The notes under the pieces: generated by a model | The model's input: the letters and a program-made list of their open reading frames with translations, nothing else | Databases searched by the model: none | Told to the model about the DNA's origin: nothing | Position numbers and translations under genes: made by a program | From: Capnocytophaga haemolytica | GTDB lineage: Bacteria; Bacteroidota; Bacteroidia; Flavobacteriales; Flavobacteriaceae | NCBI RefSeq assembly: GCF_001553545.1 | Contig: NZ_CP014227.1 | Span: forward strand, 248,001 to 312,000 | DNA length: 64,000 nt | Direction of reading: 5' to 3' | Shown here: positions 53,983-63,111 of the stretch, piece after piece | How the letters are laid out: every line of letters starts with the position of its first letter | Numbering within the stretch: the first letter of the stretch is position 1

Positions 53983-54011
53983 TTGTTTTTTGCATAAGAG
54001 TTGTATCTTTG
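53983..54011 (+). promoter_or_regulatory. Promoter of the thioesterase-sprE operon
   Basis: TTG at 53983-53985 and TATCTTTG at 54004-54011 have 18-base spacing, 43 bases before the start codon. Confidence 0.6.
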
Positions 54012-54054
54012 CACTTTCTTAGCGCGAAAAGCGAATATTAATAGACGATTTACA

Positions 54055-54816
54055 ATGGATGATAAGTGTATTTTCTCGGAGACTTACAAAGTGCGTAGTA
54101 CGCAAATGAACCTAAACAATCAGTTGGGGTTGTACGGTATTTTGGGCATTTTGCAGGATATAGCGGCGGAACACGCTGCTATCTTGGGTTTTGGCTATAA
54201 GCAGTTGGTGGAGAAGGGGTTCTTTTGGGCATTGATACAGCAGAAGCTCAAGATGGATTATTGGCCTGAATGGAATGAACGCATCAGGGTAAGCACATGG
54301 TCGCTTCCTCCGCAGGGGGTGTATGCTTTTCGCGAGTTTGAGATTTACAGTGACGACAGGAAGATAGGCGAGTGTGCCAGCACGTGGATTACGCTGGACA
54401 TTGCCTCGCGCCGCCCGATAGACTTGACCGCTGAACAGGCGATGTTTCACCCGCGTACAGAGGGAGGACTATCGTTCAAGACGGAGCGCATAGCCCTGCC
54501 TGAAGATATGCACTTGGTGAATACGTTCCCCGTAAAGGTGAGTGACTTAGATGTGAACTCGCACGTGAACAATGTGAAGTATACGCAATGGGCGCTGGAT
54601 ATGATGACTGAGCGCAATCACCGTGAGTTTGTGGTCAATGAGTACGATATTAATTTTCTCTCGGAAACTTTCTTAGGCGATGAGATGGAGGGCTTCAAGA
54701 GCAAAGGCAGGTACCTCAATGCTGAAAAGACCTTGGTGGAGACGTACCTCTACGCTCAGAAGATCGGTGGGGCAAAACCTGCGTTCATCGCTAAGTGGAT
54801 AGCAGAGCGCCTTTAA
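54055..54816 (+). CDS. Acyl-ACP thioesterase family protein
   Basis: This 253-residue protein with two hotdog domains hydrolyses fatty acyl-ACP (family inference). The pattern TYKVRSTQMNLNNQLGLYGI begins domain 1. In domain 2, VSDLDVNSHVNNVKYTQWAL carries the Asn-x-His catalytic segment of FatA/FatB-type enzymes. Start ATG 54055 (MDDKCIFSE) was chosen over an upstream codon because the domain begins there and the promoter spacing fits. sprE follows 23 bases downstream. Confidence 0.83.
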   Translation: MDDKCIFSETYKVRSTQMNLNNQLGLYGILGILQDIAAEHAAILGFGYKQLVEKGFFWALIQQKLKMDYWPEWNERIRVSTWSLPPQGVYAFREFEIYSDDRKIGECASTWITLDIASRRPIDLTAEQAMFHPRTEGGLSFKTERIALPEDMHLVNTFPVKVSDLDVNSHVNNVKYTQWALDMMTERNHREFVVNEYDINFLSETFLGDEMEGFKSKGRYLNAEKTLVETYLYAQKIGGAKPAFIAKWIAERL

Positions 54817-54839
54817 TACAAATCAAGCAAAAGTATCAG

Positions 54840-57353
54840 ATGGAAAGAAGAATACACCACAGTGGTTTTGTAGGGTTGGGTTTGTTGCTATTGGCGGGCT
54901 GTACGCCTAATGCCAATACGTACTACAACCGACAGATGCAGCCTATCGTAACGAAATACAACGTGCTTTTCAACGGTGAGGAAGCCTTTGATAAGGGCTA
55001 TACAGAGTTGCAGCAAAAGTATCACGATGATTTCAGCGACGTATTGCCTGTAGAGCCCATAGGGATGAGTGGCAAGGTGCAGCTTGACGGTATGGAGAAC
55101 CCCAACTTTGAGCGTGCTGAGGAGAAGGCTATCAAGACCATTCAGCGGCACTCGATGGTGTATAAAGGCGAGCAACGCAATTATAAGATCGACGATGCGT
55201 ATATGCTGCTGGGCAAGGCGCGGTATTACAACGAGCGCTTCTTTCCTGCCTTAGAGGCTTTTAACCACCTACTGACCAACTATGGCAAGAGTGAGCATAT
55301 CCCTGCGGCAGCAGTATGGGCTCAGAAGACGAACCTACGACTGGGGCGTGATAAGGTAGCTATTGAAAAGCTCAATACTTTTCTGGAAGAAACCCCTAAG
55401 ATACGTCGCAACGACAAGGCAGAGGCTTATGCTACTTTGGGGCAGGCGTACATCAACCAAGAGCAGTATCCACAAGCTGCCGATGCGCTATACACAGCTG
55501 GTAAGTACACGCGTAATAGGGCTTTGCGGGGGCGGTATTACTTCATCGCAGCTCAGCTCTACGAAAAGCAGAAACAGCGTGACTCGGCAGTGGTGGCTTA
55601 TGAGAAGGTCATTAAGCAAAACTGGAAGATCCCTCGCAGGCTGTGGATAGAAGCGCAGGCGGGTATGGCACGCAATAAGGTGTTTACCCCTGAGGAAAAG
55701 GCGGAGTACTTAGCCTACCTGACTAAGCTGGAGAACCGCTATGAGCACAAGGACTTCTTAGATGTGCTTTATTACCAACACGCTGAACTACTCAAAGACA
55801 AAGACAAGGCATCGGCAATAGCCTTTTACCGTAATTCGCTTAGCAAGAATAAAGATAACAACCCTTTAAAAGCCAAAGCCCACGAGCGCTTGGCTGACAT
55901 CTACTTCGAGAAGAAAGACTACACCAGCGCTTATCACCATTTGGATAGCACGCTGACCTACATCCCTGAACACACTTTTGAGCATTTGTATATCCGTAGA
56001 AAGAAGGATAACTTAGCCAAGATTACCGAGCTGGAATACGCCGTGAAGCACAACGACAGTATCCTCAAAGTAGTGCGTTTGCCTAAGGATGCCCAAGTGG
56101 CTTACTACCAAAAGCACATCGACTCGATGCAGCAGGTAGCCTCTGCCAAAGTGGTGAAGGACACACGCAAGAACACAGGTATGGGCATCTCGCCTCAGGC
56201 TGCTGAGCCTGCTAAGGGCGGTAAATTCTATTTCTACAACCCGATGGCAGTGGCTTATGGCAAGCAGCAGTTTCAGCAGTATTGGGGTGATAGGAAGTTA
56301 GAGGACAATTGGCGTTGGTCGGCTACTGAAGCTACGGTGCCCGATCTGAACGCTCAGGCGGCTACCGAAGTTGTGCAACCTAAAGAGCAACTTACGCCTG
56401 AACAGTACATCGCTAAGCTGCCTACCTCGCAAGATGAAATCCGTCAGTTAGAGGAAGAGCGTAATCAGGCGTTATACCAGTTGGGTGTGCTTTACCGCGC
56501 TAAGTTCAGCGATCACGAGCTGGCAATACAGCGCTTGAAGCGAGTACTTGAGCAGCACCCTTCGCCTGAGGTAGAGGTAGCGACGCTCTACGAACTGTAT
56601 AAGAACTATCAGGAAAGCAACGACCCGCAAGCCGAGGCTATCAAAACAAGGCTCTTAGCCAGCTATGGCAATACCGACTACGCCAAGTTGCTACAAGGCG
56701 CTGCCACTACCCGACAGGAACAGAACCAGCAAGCACAGCAGTTCTTAGACACCCTGATGGTAGCTTATGAGAAAGGCGATTTCGTCACCACAGCCACCCG
56801 ATTAGAGGCAGAAGGACTGCAATACCGTGAGACGGCAGTAGCACCTAAAATAGCCCTTTTACAAGCGAAAACCACAGGACGCTTGCAGGGGGTAACTCCT
56901 TACCGTGAGCAATTGGATAGAATCGTAACCGCGTACCCAGCAACTCCCGAAAGTGAAGAGGCTAAAGATTTATTAGAAGAGCTTAAAGAAGTAGAAACAG
57001 AGCCTTTTGTGCCTGTAGAGAAAACTACTAAATGGAAGGTAGTGATCACCCGTGTTGACCCCGTACAGAGGACTGAAATAGCCAAAAAGCTGACGGATAA
57101 GCTCAAGTCGATATCCGAGGCGATGACCCTTTCCGAAGACGTCTACAACAAAGAAGAAACGTGGTTGGTAGTACACCACCTTAGAGACGCCCATACCGCG
57201 GAAACAGTGATCAGAGACCTTAAAGAGCTATTGGCAAAATACCACTTATCAGCCTTTGCTATTGCCACCGAGAACTATCGCTTGGTGCAGATGCGCAAAG
57301 ACAAGGATAAGTACTTAGAGACGCAAAAACCCGTGACGAACGCCTCGAAGTAG
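54840..57353 (+). CDS. sprE: SprE/PorW-type TPR lipoprotein of type IX secretion and gliding
   Basis: This 837-residue lipoprotein has its lipobox Cys in LLLAGCTPNAN. The N-terminal pattern PIVTKYNVLFNGEEAFDKGY, then YHDDFSDVLPVEPIG, is characteristic of SprE (Flavobacterium) and PorW (Porphyromonas). Tetratricopeptide repeats fill residues about 95-600 (YMLLGKARYYNERFFPALEA, AYATLGQAYINQEQYPQAAD). The C-terminal 80 residues look like a SPOR-type or ferredoxin-like domain. In those species SprE/PorW is needed for type IX secretion, linking the envelope complex. The start was set at the lipoprotein signal. Confidence 0.86.
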   Translation: MERRIHHSGFVGLGLLLLAGCTPNANTYYNRQMQPIVTKYNVLFNGEEAFDKGYTELQQKYHDDFSDVLPVEPIGMSGKVQLDGMENPNFERAEEKAIKTIQRHSMVYKGEQRNYKIDDAYMLLGKARYYNERFFPALEAFNHLLTNYGKSEHIPAAAVWAQKTNLRLGRDKVAIEKLNTFLEETPKIRRNDKAEAYATLGQAYINQEQYPQAADALYTAGKYTRNRALRGRYYFIAAQLYEKQKQRDSAVVAYEKVIKQNWKIPRRLWIEAQAGMARNKVFTPEEKAEYLAYLTKLENRYEHKDFLDVLYYQHAELLKDKDKASAIAFYRNSLSKNKDNNPLKAKAHERLADIYFEKKDYTSAYHHLDSTLTYIPEHTFEHLYIRRKKDNLAKITELEYAVKHNDSILKVVRLPKDAQVAYYQKHIDSMQQVASAKVVKDTRKNTGMGISPQAAEPAKGGKFYFYNPMAVAYGKQQFQQYWGDRKLEDNWRWSATEATVPDLNAQAATEVVQPKEQLTPEQYIAKLPTSQDEIRQLEEERNQALYQLGVLYRAKFSDHELAIQRLKRVLEQHPSPEVEVATLYELYKNYQESNDPQAEAIKTRLLASYGNTDYAKLLQGAATTRQEQNQQAQQFLDTLMVAYEKGDFVTTATRLEAEGLQYRETAVAPKIALLQAKTTGRLQGVTPYREQLDRIVTAYPATPESEEAKDLLEELKEVETEPFVPVEKTTKWKVVITRVDPVQRTEIAKKLTDKLKSISEAMTLSEDVYNKEETWLVVHHLRDAHTAETVIRDLKELLAKYHLSAFAIATENYRLVQMRKDKDKYLETQKPVTNASK

Positions 57354-57365
57354 CGGTTTTATCAT

Positions 57366-57410
57366 AAAGAGAAGGGGCTGTGTAAGATTACACAGCCTCT
57401 TCTCTTTATA
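57366..57410. terminator. Bidirectional terminator between sprE and the permease gene
   Basis: A 20-bp stem (AAAGAGAAGGGGCTGTGTAA, 57366-57385) pairs with 57388-57407, with a single G-T pair. T and A runs lie on both sides. Confidence 0.88.
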
Positions 57411-57425
57411 TTATAACAGTTCTTC

Positions 57426-58613
57426 CTACCTGAGTTTCACCCGTGACGAAGCAATCCACGAGGCAATAAGCCCCAGAACAACGATCGTAATAAACACCAC
57501 CACCACATTTAAAGGCTCAATAGCCACAGGATAAGACAGCGTAGGGCTTATCCTCACAAAACCAAAATGCTGCTGTAAAACCACAACGACCGTCCCCAAC
57601 ACAATGCCAATAACAGCCCCTACCACAGAAGCCATCGTGCCTTGCCAGAAGAAAACACTTTCTAACTGCCGAGGGGTCATCCCTAAGGCAAAAAGCGTAT
57701 GTAGGTCGTCGCCCTTGTCCAAAATCATCATTATGATGGCGCCAACGAGGTTAAAAAGCGCAATCACCAACACTAAGATAAAGATGAGATACACTGCAAT
57801 GTTCTCAGTGTTAAGCATCCGATAGAGAGCATCGTTGAGCTGTACGCGGTTCTTAACCACTACCTGATGGTTGAAAATGCTTTCTATCTCCGAGACAGCC
57901 TGCGCTTCCGTAGCATTGGGCTCTAACTTCACCTCAATAGCCGATACTTGTCTTGGAGATAGCCCCAGCACAAAGCGCGCCTCGTCCAAAGAAGAAAATA
58001 CGTACTTCTTATCGAGCTCTTCGGTGAGCTGATACACCCCTTGCACTACCGAAAGTGCCTCGCGATAAGGCATCTTCTCATTGAGAATACTGCCCTTGCC
58101 CGACTTCGGTACCACAATTTGCAACGGAGAAGAAGGATCGGCAAAGTTAAGCCCTAAGTTATTAAAGATGGTAGCCCCTACCACCACATTAGGCGGCGAA
58201 AGCTCCCAGCCCCCGAGCACTAAGAGGCTGTCGACTTCATTCACCAAAGGGTATTCCTCATCAACGCCTTTGATGTAAGCGATATGGTTCTTCTGATTGT
58301 GTGTGAGGAACACCTGTTCCTCAATTACTTTGCTGTAATGTGCGATGCTCACCACCTGACGAAGCGCTATTGAATCCGCTTCGGAGAAGTTCAGATACTT
58401 TCCCGTTTTAGGAAAAATCTTCAAGTCGGGGTCAAATGTGGTTGAGAATGACACCGTAAAGCTCTTCAGCCCCGCAAAGCCTGCCAGCACGATAAACAGT
58501 GCAGCAGTGCCTAACACCACCACAAAAGCCGTAACCCTGTTGATGATATTAATCACGTTCTGCGAACTTTTGGCGAACATATAGCGCCTTGCAATGTAAA
58601 AGACGGCTTTCAT
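57426..58613 (-). CDS. FtsX-like (LolC/E-type) ABC permease
   Basis: This 395-residue protein starts at ATG 58613 (MKAVFYIARRYMFAKSSQNV); the much longer upstream frame overlaps rbfA and has no membrane character. It has one N-terminal helix, a large periplasmic domain (about 50-270) and three C-terminal helices (AVYLIFILVLVIALFNLVGA, VVGAVIGIVLGTVVVVL, VVVVFITIVVLGLIASW). This matches LolC/E permeases that release lipoproteins to the outer membrane. The start is 4 bases after the rbfA stop. Confidence 0.87.
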   Translation of the reverse strand: MKAVFYIARRYMFAKSSQNVINIINRVTAFVVVLGTAALFIVLAGFAGLKSFTVSFSTTFDPDLKIFPKTGKYLNFSEADSIALRQVVSIAHYSKVIEEQVFLTHNQKNHIAYIKGVDEEYPLVNEVDSLLVLGGWELSPPNVVVGATIFNNLGLNFADPSSPLQIVVPKSGKGSILNEKMPYREALSVVQGVYQLTEELDKKYVFSSLDEARFVLGLSPRQVSAIEVKLEPNATEAQAVSEIESIFNHQVVVKNRVQLNDALYRMLNTENIAVYLIFILVLVIALFNLVGAIIMMILDKGDDLHTLFALGMTPRQLESVFFWQGTMASVVGAVIGIVLGTVVVVLQQHFGFVRISPTLSYPVAIEPLNVVVVFITIVVLGLIASWIASSRVKLR

Positions 58614-58617
58614 CTGT

Positions 58618-59010
58618 CTATGATTTCTTGCGGCGGAGCAGCAACTCGCGCTGCTCAATAGGGTTCTCTTCCTCTTTAAGCGATTTCTCAATGCCCTCGA
58701 TGTATTGCAGCGAGTCGTCGAGATAAAAGAGCAGTTCAGGCATACGTCGGAACTGGTTCTTAGTGATTTGCGATAGCTGGTGCTTGAGTAGTGGTGCATT
58801 TGAGGTCAGCCCTTTGAGCATCTCAGCAGCTTGTCCCTCAGGGAAGATACTCAAGTAAACCTTAGCTACTGAGAGGTCGACTGTTACGTTTACTTTGGTC
58901 ACTGAAATGAGGAGGTTGTGCTGCCCCGCATCGCGGATGGACTGTTGCAACACTTTAGCTAATTCTTCTTGAATGATACCCGCTATTTTCTTCTGTCTAT
59001 TACTTTCCAT
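58618..59010 (-). CDS. rbfA: Ribosome-binding factor A
   Basis: This 130-residue protein helps 30S maturation. It has the KH-like fold pattern: RQKKIAGIIQEELAKVLQQS, LLISVTKVNVTVDLSVAKVY, LSIFPEGQAAEML and FRRMPELLFYLDDSLQYIEG. A -7 box TACCTTTG lies just upstream (59022-59015, minus). It is the first gene of a two-gene operon with the permease. Confidence 0.92.
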   Translation of the reverse strand: MESNRQKKIAGIIQEELAKVLQQSIRDAGQHNLLISVTKVNVTVDLSVAKVYLSIFPEGQAAEMLKGLTSNAPLLKHQLSQITKNQFRRMPELLFYLDDSLQYIEGIEKSLKEEENPIEQRELLLRRKKS

Positions 59011-59076
59011 AGGGCAAAGGTACGACTTTTTTAGAAATGAGGCATAAGAAGTGGAGAATTTTAAGAAAATAAAAGC

Positions 59077-59108
59077 AAAAAGCCCCCTGAATGCCAGAGG
59101 GCTTTTAT
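59077..59108. terminator. Terminator hairpin
   Basis: Arms AAAAGCCCCCTG and CAGAGGGCTTTT (59095-59106) are separated by a short loop, with A and T runs. It lies between rbfA and the ABC operon, both leftward. Confidence 0.75.
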
Positions 59109-59161
59109 TGTAAATAGTTATGAATATAACTTTGATAGGTGCCGAAGCACATTTTTGAGCA

Positions 59162-59431
59162 CTATCGCCCCAAAAAGCCTTTTACAAACTCTTCAGGGTA
59201 TTCAATAGCGCTGATAACAAGGAACAACAGAGCTGCACAAGCTACCATTTCAGTGAGATAACGCACTTGTTGGCGAGCATTATGAGCCTGAGCTCCTTTA
59301 CGCACCGCATAGCCTAAGAATACTACCAGCGGAATAAAGTAACTTATCACTGGCAGGTAAAATATTCTTGCTATGATAACCATCGCGATATAAAGCGCGA
59401 GAAAATAGAATAGGTAAAGTTTGTTTTTCAT
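59162..59431 (-). CDS. Small membrane protein of the ABC operon
   Basis: This 89-residue protein has three hydrophobic segments (LYLFYFLALYIAMVIIARIF, VISYFIPLVVFLGYAV, MVACAALLFLVISAI). It ends EEFVKGFLGR. It begins one base after the ATPase gene stop, so it is part of the ABC operon. No family is recognised. Confidence 0.6.
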   Translation of the reverse strand: MKNKLYLFYFLALYIAMVIIARIFYLPVISYFIPLVVFLGYAVRKGAQAHNARQQVRYLTEMVACAALLFLVISAIEYPEEFVKGFLGR

Positions 59432-59432
59432 A

Positions 59433-60062
59433 TCAGTCTTGAAAAAGTATTGTTTCTATCGTATTGTAATCTGGTGGAGCGACCGCTGTTACTTTTCTGT
59501 CCTTTACCACAAATATCATTTTGCAGCTTTGTAGGCTCTCTAACAGATGGCTTGCCATTAGCACAATGTGCTCTTCTGCAAGGTTTTTGATAAGGCGGCG
59601 TAGTGTGTACACGGTTTCAATATCCAAACCATTGAAAGGCTCATCAAAGATGTAGAGGTCGCTTTCCTTTTGTAACACAACATTGAGGTATACTTTGCGA
59701 CGCATCCCTGTTGAGAGTTCTTTGATGAGTAACTCTTTGTCAATCTCAAATAGATAGGAGTCCCGTAGCTTCAATTGCATCAAAGCGGCGTAAAAGCGGT
59801 AGAACTCACCCACAGTGAGGTAGTCATACAGATAAGGCTCTGTGGGGATAAACCCCACTTGCTCAGCTCGAAGAGGTGTGCCGTTGTATAGCACCTGTCC
59901 TTTGAAATCCGTAAGCCCCAACATACAAGCAAATAGGCTCGTCTTGCCTGCACCATTTTTGCCAACTACACCATACAAGCCTTGCTCAGCGATGTGTAGC
60001 TCAGCCTCTTCTAAAATGACTTTATTGCCGTAAGATTTCTTATGGATACTAACCTCTAACAT
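59433..60062 (-). CDS. ABC transporter ATP-binding protein
   Basis: This 209-residue ATPase has Walker A GKNGAGKTS (about residue 36), signature region LSTGMRRKV (about 116), Walker B DLYIFDEPFNGLD and H-loop MASHLL. All motifs are intact. The type is that of BcrA/CcmA-like exporters, often used for bacteriocin or antibiotic self-protection, but other roles are possible. It overlaps the membrane subunit gene by 14 bases. Confidence 0.88.
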   Translation of the reverse strand: MLEVSIHKKSYGNKVILEEAELHIAEQGLYGVVGKNGAGKTSLFACMLGLTDFKGQVLYNGTPLRAEQVGFIPTEPYLYDYLTVGEFYRFYAALMQLKLRDSYLFEIDKELLIKELSTGMRRKVYLNVVLQKESDLYIFDEPFNGLDIETVYTLRRLIKNLAEEHIVLMASHLLESLQSCKMIFVVKDRKVTAVAPPDYNTIETILFQD

Positions 60063-60939
60063 ATTTTCCTTTATAAATGATATAATAATACAGCAGGGGT
60101 AGAGCTATCAGCGGTGCTCCATACTGCACTGCTTCCGCGATAAGCCCCAGCACAATGGCTTGGGTGAGTGGTGTGCTCCAAAAGGCATATTTAGTCAGCA
60201 CCCCAAGTGTGGGGAGCAACAAAAGCAAAGGCAATACCCACCAAAACACTCCTTTGAATACAATTACAAATAAAGCGTAAGGAGGTAGTATACACCATAG
60301 TGCATTGATAACATTCACCTGCAATTGTTTCCTTAGATAGTTACTACCCTGATATGCAGAAATAGCAATATGTGCTCTATACTCTCGCTCAAAACTCGGC
60401 ACGCTGCTCATTATTGCTATACTTAGCAGTGCAAATAACCCTAAATGGCTGTTTTGGTATACCCCTGCAATCACTATCAGGGTAAGGCATAGTGGCAGCA
60501 TCACCCAGAGCCTATACTTTCTGAATGTACCGTGCCACCATGGGTCGAATAGCAAAAAGGGATAAGGCATACGCAAAGCACGCTGAGGCACCCAAGAGAT
60601 GAATAGCACTCCCAAGAGATAAAGTCCACCCCAAAGCACATCTCCTTTTAGGGCAAAGATAAGCAGTGCGGGTAAGTTCAGCAGCAAGTATTCCATCGTG
60701 ATAAGGACTTTGTAGTTTTTGCGCAGTCTGAGCAATGACAGATCCTCGCGACTGTAATGGTGCTGTAGCGTCAGCAGTAGGAAGGCAAATAGTGCATAAA
60801 AAGCCGTTGCATAATGGTTGTATATAGCCCATAGCACTACTGCCTCGCCACCAAGCACTAAGCCGAGTGCGAGATAATCACCTTTTACGTGTAGTCTTCG
60901 GTAGAAGACGTAGACTAAATGTAGAGGGGCTTTGAGCAT
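60049..60939 (-). CDS. ABC transporter membrane subunit
   Basis: This 296-residue protein has about eight hydrophobic helices spread over the chain (for example YLALGLVLGGEAVVLWAIYN, LLILLPTLG-type and AVQYGAPLIALPLLYYYIIY), with a basic loop RALRMPYPFLLFDPWWHG. It resembles no named family to my knowledge, but its place before an ATPase gene makes it the permease. Its ATG directly follows the stop of a short frameshifted gene. Confidence 0.72.
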   Translation of the reverse strand: MLKAPLHLVYVFYRRLHVKGDYLALGLVLGGEAVVLWAIYNHYATAFYALFAFLLLTLQHHYSREDLSLLRLRKNYKVLITMEYLLLNLPALLIFALKGDVLWGGLYLLGVLFISWVPQRALRMPYPFLLFDPWWHGTFRKYRLWVMLPLCLTLIVIAGVYQNSHLGLFALLSIAIMSSVPSFEREYRAHIAISAYQGSNYLRKQLQVNVINALWCILPPYALFVIVFKGVFWWVLPLLLLLPTLGVLTKYAFWSTPLTQAIVLGLIAEAVQYGAPLIALPLLYYYIIYKGKYVRG

Positions 60940-61082
60940 TTACTTTGAAACTCCTTGCTTAAATCCTTCTATAAAATCACCAGCATTATTGTACAAATAG
61001 ATGAATGCTACATAAGTATTACAACAACGAATAACGTGCGCAATCTAAGGTACTTTCTACGGTAATCTTGTTGTTCTTTCAT
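60940..61082 (-). pseudogene. Frameshifted small membrane-protein gene
   Basis: ATG 61082 opens MKEQQDYRRKYLRLRTLFVV and meets a stop after 24 codons. The next frame continues with TYVAFIYLYNNAGDFIEGFK QGVSK and stops at 60940, one base before the permease start. The total of 143 bases is one short of 48 codons, so a single base has been lost near 61015-61022. The end (GDFIEGFKQG) resembles the end of the small membrane protein at 59162. Confidence 0.55.
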
Positions 61083-61098
61083 ATCACAAATATTATAA

Positions 61099-61785
61099 TT
61101 AAAACTTCCAAAATACATTGCCAAAGGCAATACCTATCCCAATGTAATCACCTTTGATAGGTGTGCTCTCGTCTCCTAAACGATAATCGGCAAGGCTATA
61201 GATTGCTTTGAGTCGTAGGAAAGAACCATCGCGCCACCAACGTGTTACTGAAAGTGTAGGGCGGAAAATAAAACTGCCTTTACTGCGCGAGAGACGTTTA
61301 CCATTACTGGCTAAACCATCACGCGAACGATACTGCCGCTCTCCGTAGCCTAACCCTGTTTGCACATCAAAGGTATACCTGCCAAGAGTGTAGACGCTAT
61401 AGCCCAGCTCTAACATTGCCATATAAGTCTCTTTGCCTTCACTTTCTGCCATCTTACGCCCTTGAGGGGCATTGTCGTAATTGGGGTAATATACCCATAA
61501 GGGCTGGGTTACTTTATTAGAGATACTGCCAATGAATATATTTGCCGAAAAGCCGTACTGCCTTACGCCAGCCCCCAAGCCTATATCTAACACCCAACTG
61601 ATAGGGTCGTCATTGCGAGTGCTATAACCCCCAGAAGTATCCCAGAGAGCATAGAAGCCATCGGCGGGAGTGATGTCGGATATGGGTTCTATATACTTAG
61701 GAAGTTCTTTAACGATTGTGTCTTGCTCTTGTGCTTGGCAAAGTGTTGTTAGTATGATAAAGATTATAGTCGAAAGATGCTTCAT
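61099..61785 (-). CDS. Gene B: small outer-membrane barrel-like protein, copy 2
   Basis: This 228-residue protein is identical to the product of 16139-16825, with the same signal peptide and C-terminal FWKF. Here the gene is followed 17 bases later by the frameshifted small gene and the ABC transporter, in the same direction. This is probably the original downstream context of gene B. Confidence 0.62.
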   Translation of the reverse strand: MKHLSTIIFIILTTLCQAQEQDTIVKELPKYIEPISDITPADGFYALWDTSGGYSTRNDDPISWVLDIGLGAGVRQYGFSANIFIGSISNKVTQPLWVYYPNYDNAPQGRKMAESEGKETYMAMLELGYSVYTLGRYTFDVQTGLGYGERQYRSRDGLASNGKRLSRSKGSFIFRPTLSVTRWWRDGSFLRLKAIYSLADYRLGDESTPIKGDYIGIGIAFGNVFWKF

Positions 61786-61792
61786 AAAGGTG

Positions 61793-62347
61793 TTATTCTT
61801 TTACTTCAAATTTAAAATTGATGTAATCCTGATTTTCCTTATTTGTGATTTTACCTTCTGCTTTGGTAAAATAAGTAACTATCTCATCTTTGGGAACGTC
61901 TCTATTCTTTTCATTTTCAAACATCCAATCAAAAGTATCTCCCATTAGAGTAAAGTTATACCACGTTTTTATAGAAACATTCTGTTTACCTGAAAGATAG
62001 GACTCTGTATAGTATATCTCACCTTTTTCATTAAGTTTTATAATGAAATGAGCCTTTTCATCCTTCACTAATTTCAATAATTGCTCAGCCTGAGTATTTG
62101 CAGGCGATAATTTATAGGTATTAGATGCTACTTTCTCTACTGTAAAATACTCTAAGTGCTCTGCTTTGTTCAAAAATTTACAGATAAAGACTGCTTTTAG
62201 GGTTAACGCACTTAAAGAGGATTTTCTCTGTTCTTCTTTTCGAGGGTCTGAAGGAGTGAAAACACACTCTTTAGCTTTATAAAGGTTTGATGAGATGAGA
62301 AAGTGCCCTGTGAGATGTTGCACCTTACCCTCTTGCTGGTTATCAAT
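61793..62347 (-). pseudogene. Gene A, copy 2, 5'-truncated by an IS
   Basis: The frame is identical to gene A at 15445 from Asp45 (IDNQQEGKV) to the end. The first 44 codons, with signal peptide and promoter, are replaced by an IS remnant. A fused frame runs on into the IS to about 62458 but would give no signal peptide, so this copy is unlikely to be functional. Confidence 0.82.
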
Positions 62348-62349
62348 GA

Positions 62350-62887
62350 AGCTGTTTAAACTTTTTCTTATAATAAAATAAAAGTTCCCGAAAATTAGTA
62401 ATTTTGTGTTTGCAAAAAAAAGAACACCAAAATTCAGGAATTTTGGGCAAAGATACAATAAATAATTGGATTATTCCCTTTTTAAGTGTAGGAAAAAGAG
62501 GATTTAAAAGTAATTTTGATTTGGCTTCAATATTTTTATTGATTCTCAAGAGGTTAAAAACAGAGGTACAATGGAGAGAACTTCCAATTGAAAGCTATTT
62601 TGAAAAAGGAGAAATCTCTTGGCAAAATGTCTATTACTACTTCAATAAATGGAGTAAAGACGGTAGTTTTTAGCGAGTATGGTTAAATCTATTAAGTAAG
62701 AAGAAAATAAAGTTAGATATGTCTTGCGTTCAATTGGATGGTAGTCATACACGTTGTCGGCAAAAAGGAGGTTGGCTTGACGGATATAAAGGTTTGATAA
62801 TGAGATACGAGTATCTTGATGTAACTTGGATTGGAGTGCTCCTATTAGGGTCTATCTCCAAGTTCCTCAAAAAAGTTTAAACACGTT
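62350..62887 (+). mobile_element. Degenerate IS5-family remnant (about 540 bp)
   Basis: Ends GAAGCTGTTTAAACTTTTTC (from 62348) and AAAAAAGTTTAAACACGTTT match the remnant at 23317-23667. The transposase frame (62434-62673) reads DTINNWIIPFLSVGKRGF, LKTEVQWRELPIESYFEKGE and YYYFNKWSKDGSF, then hits a stop. The next part (MSCVQLDGSHTRC) is out of frame, and an internal deletion joins it to the C-terminus (MRYEYLDVTWIGVLLLG). It cannot make transposase. Confidence 0.82.
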
Positions 62888-63054
62888 TTTATTCAAAATT
62901 AGTTGGTTTTCTTTAATTTAACTTCTTTTGTCTTGATACAAAAATCAAGGCTGTGGAGGTGTGGCTGTTGTAGGCAGGGGAGAGTAGAAAGGGAGGGTGT
63001 GAAAGACATACAGTACAAGGATTTAAGCAAAATTCTAATTAATTTTGGATTTGT

Positions 63055-63085
63055 TTGGTAGTTTGGCAAGAATATTGTACTTTTG
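63055..63085 (+). promoter_or_regulatory. Promoter of the glycosidase-like lipoprotein gene
   Basis: TTG at 63055-63057 and TACTTTTG at 63078-63085 have 20-base spacing, 26 bases before the start codon. Confidence 0.6.
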
Positions 63086-63111
63086 CCGAGTAATTAAAAA
63101 GATTTTGTACA

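Larger units (their letters stand above)
61094..62347 (-). repeat. 1,254-bp inverted duplication, copy 2 (A-B segment)
   Basis: This is the partner of 15577-16830. Its right edge (62347) touches an IS end, and its left edge continues into the small membrane gene and ABC operon without any IS. Confidence 0.9.
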
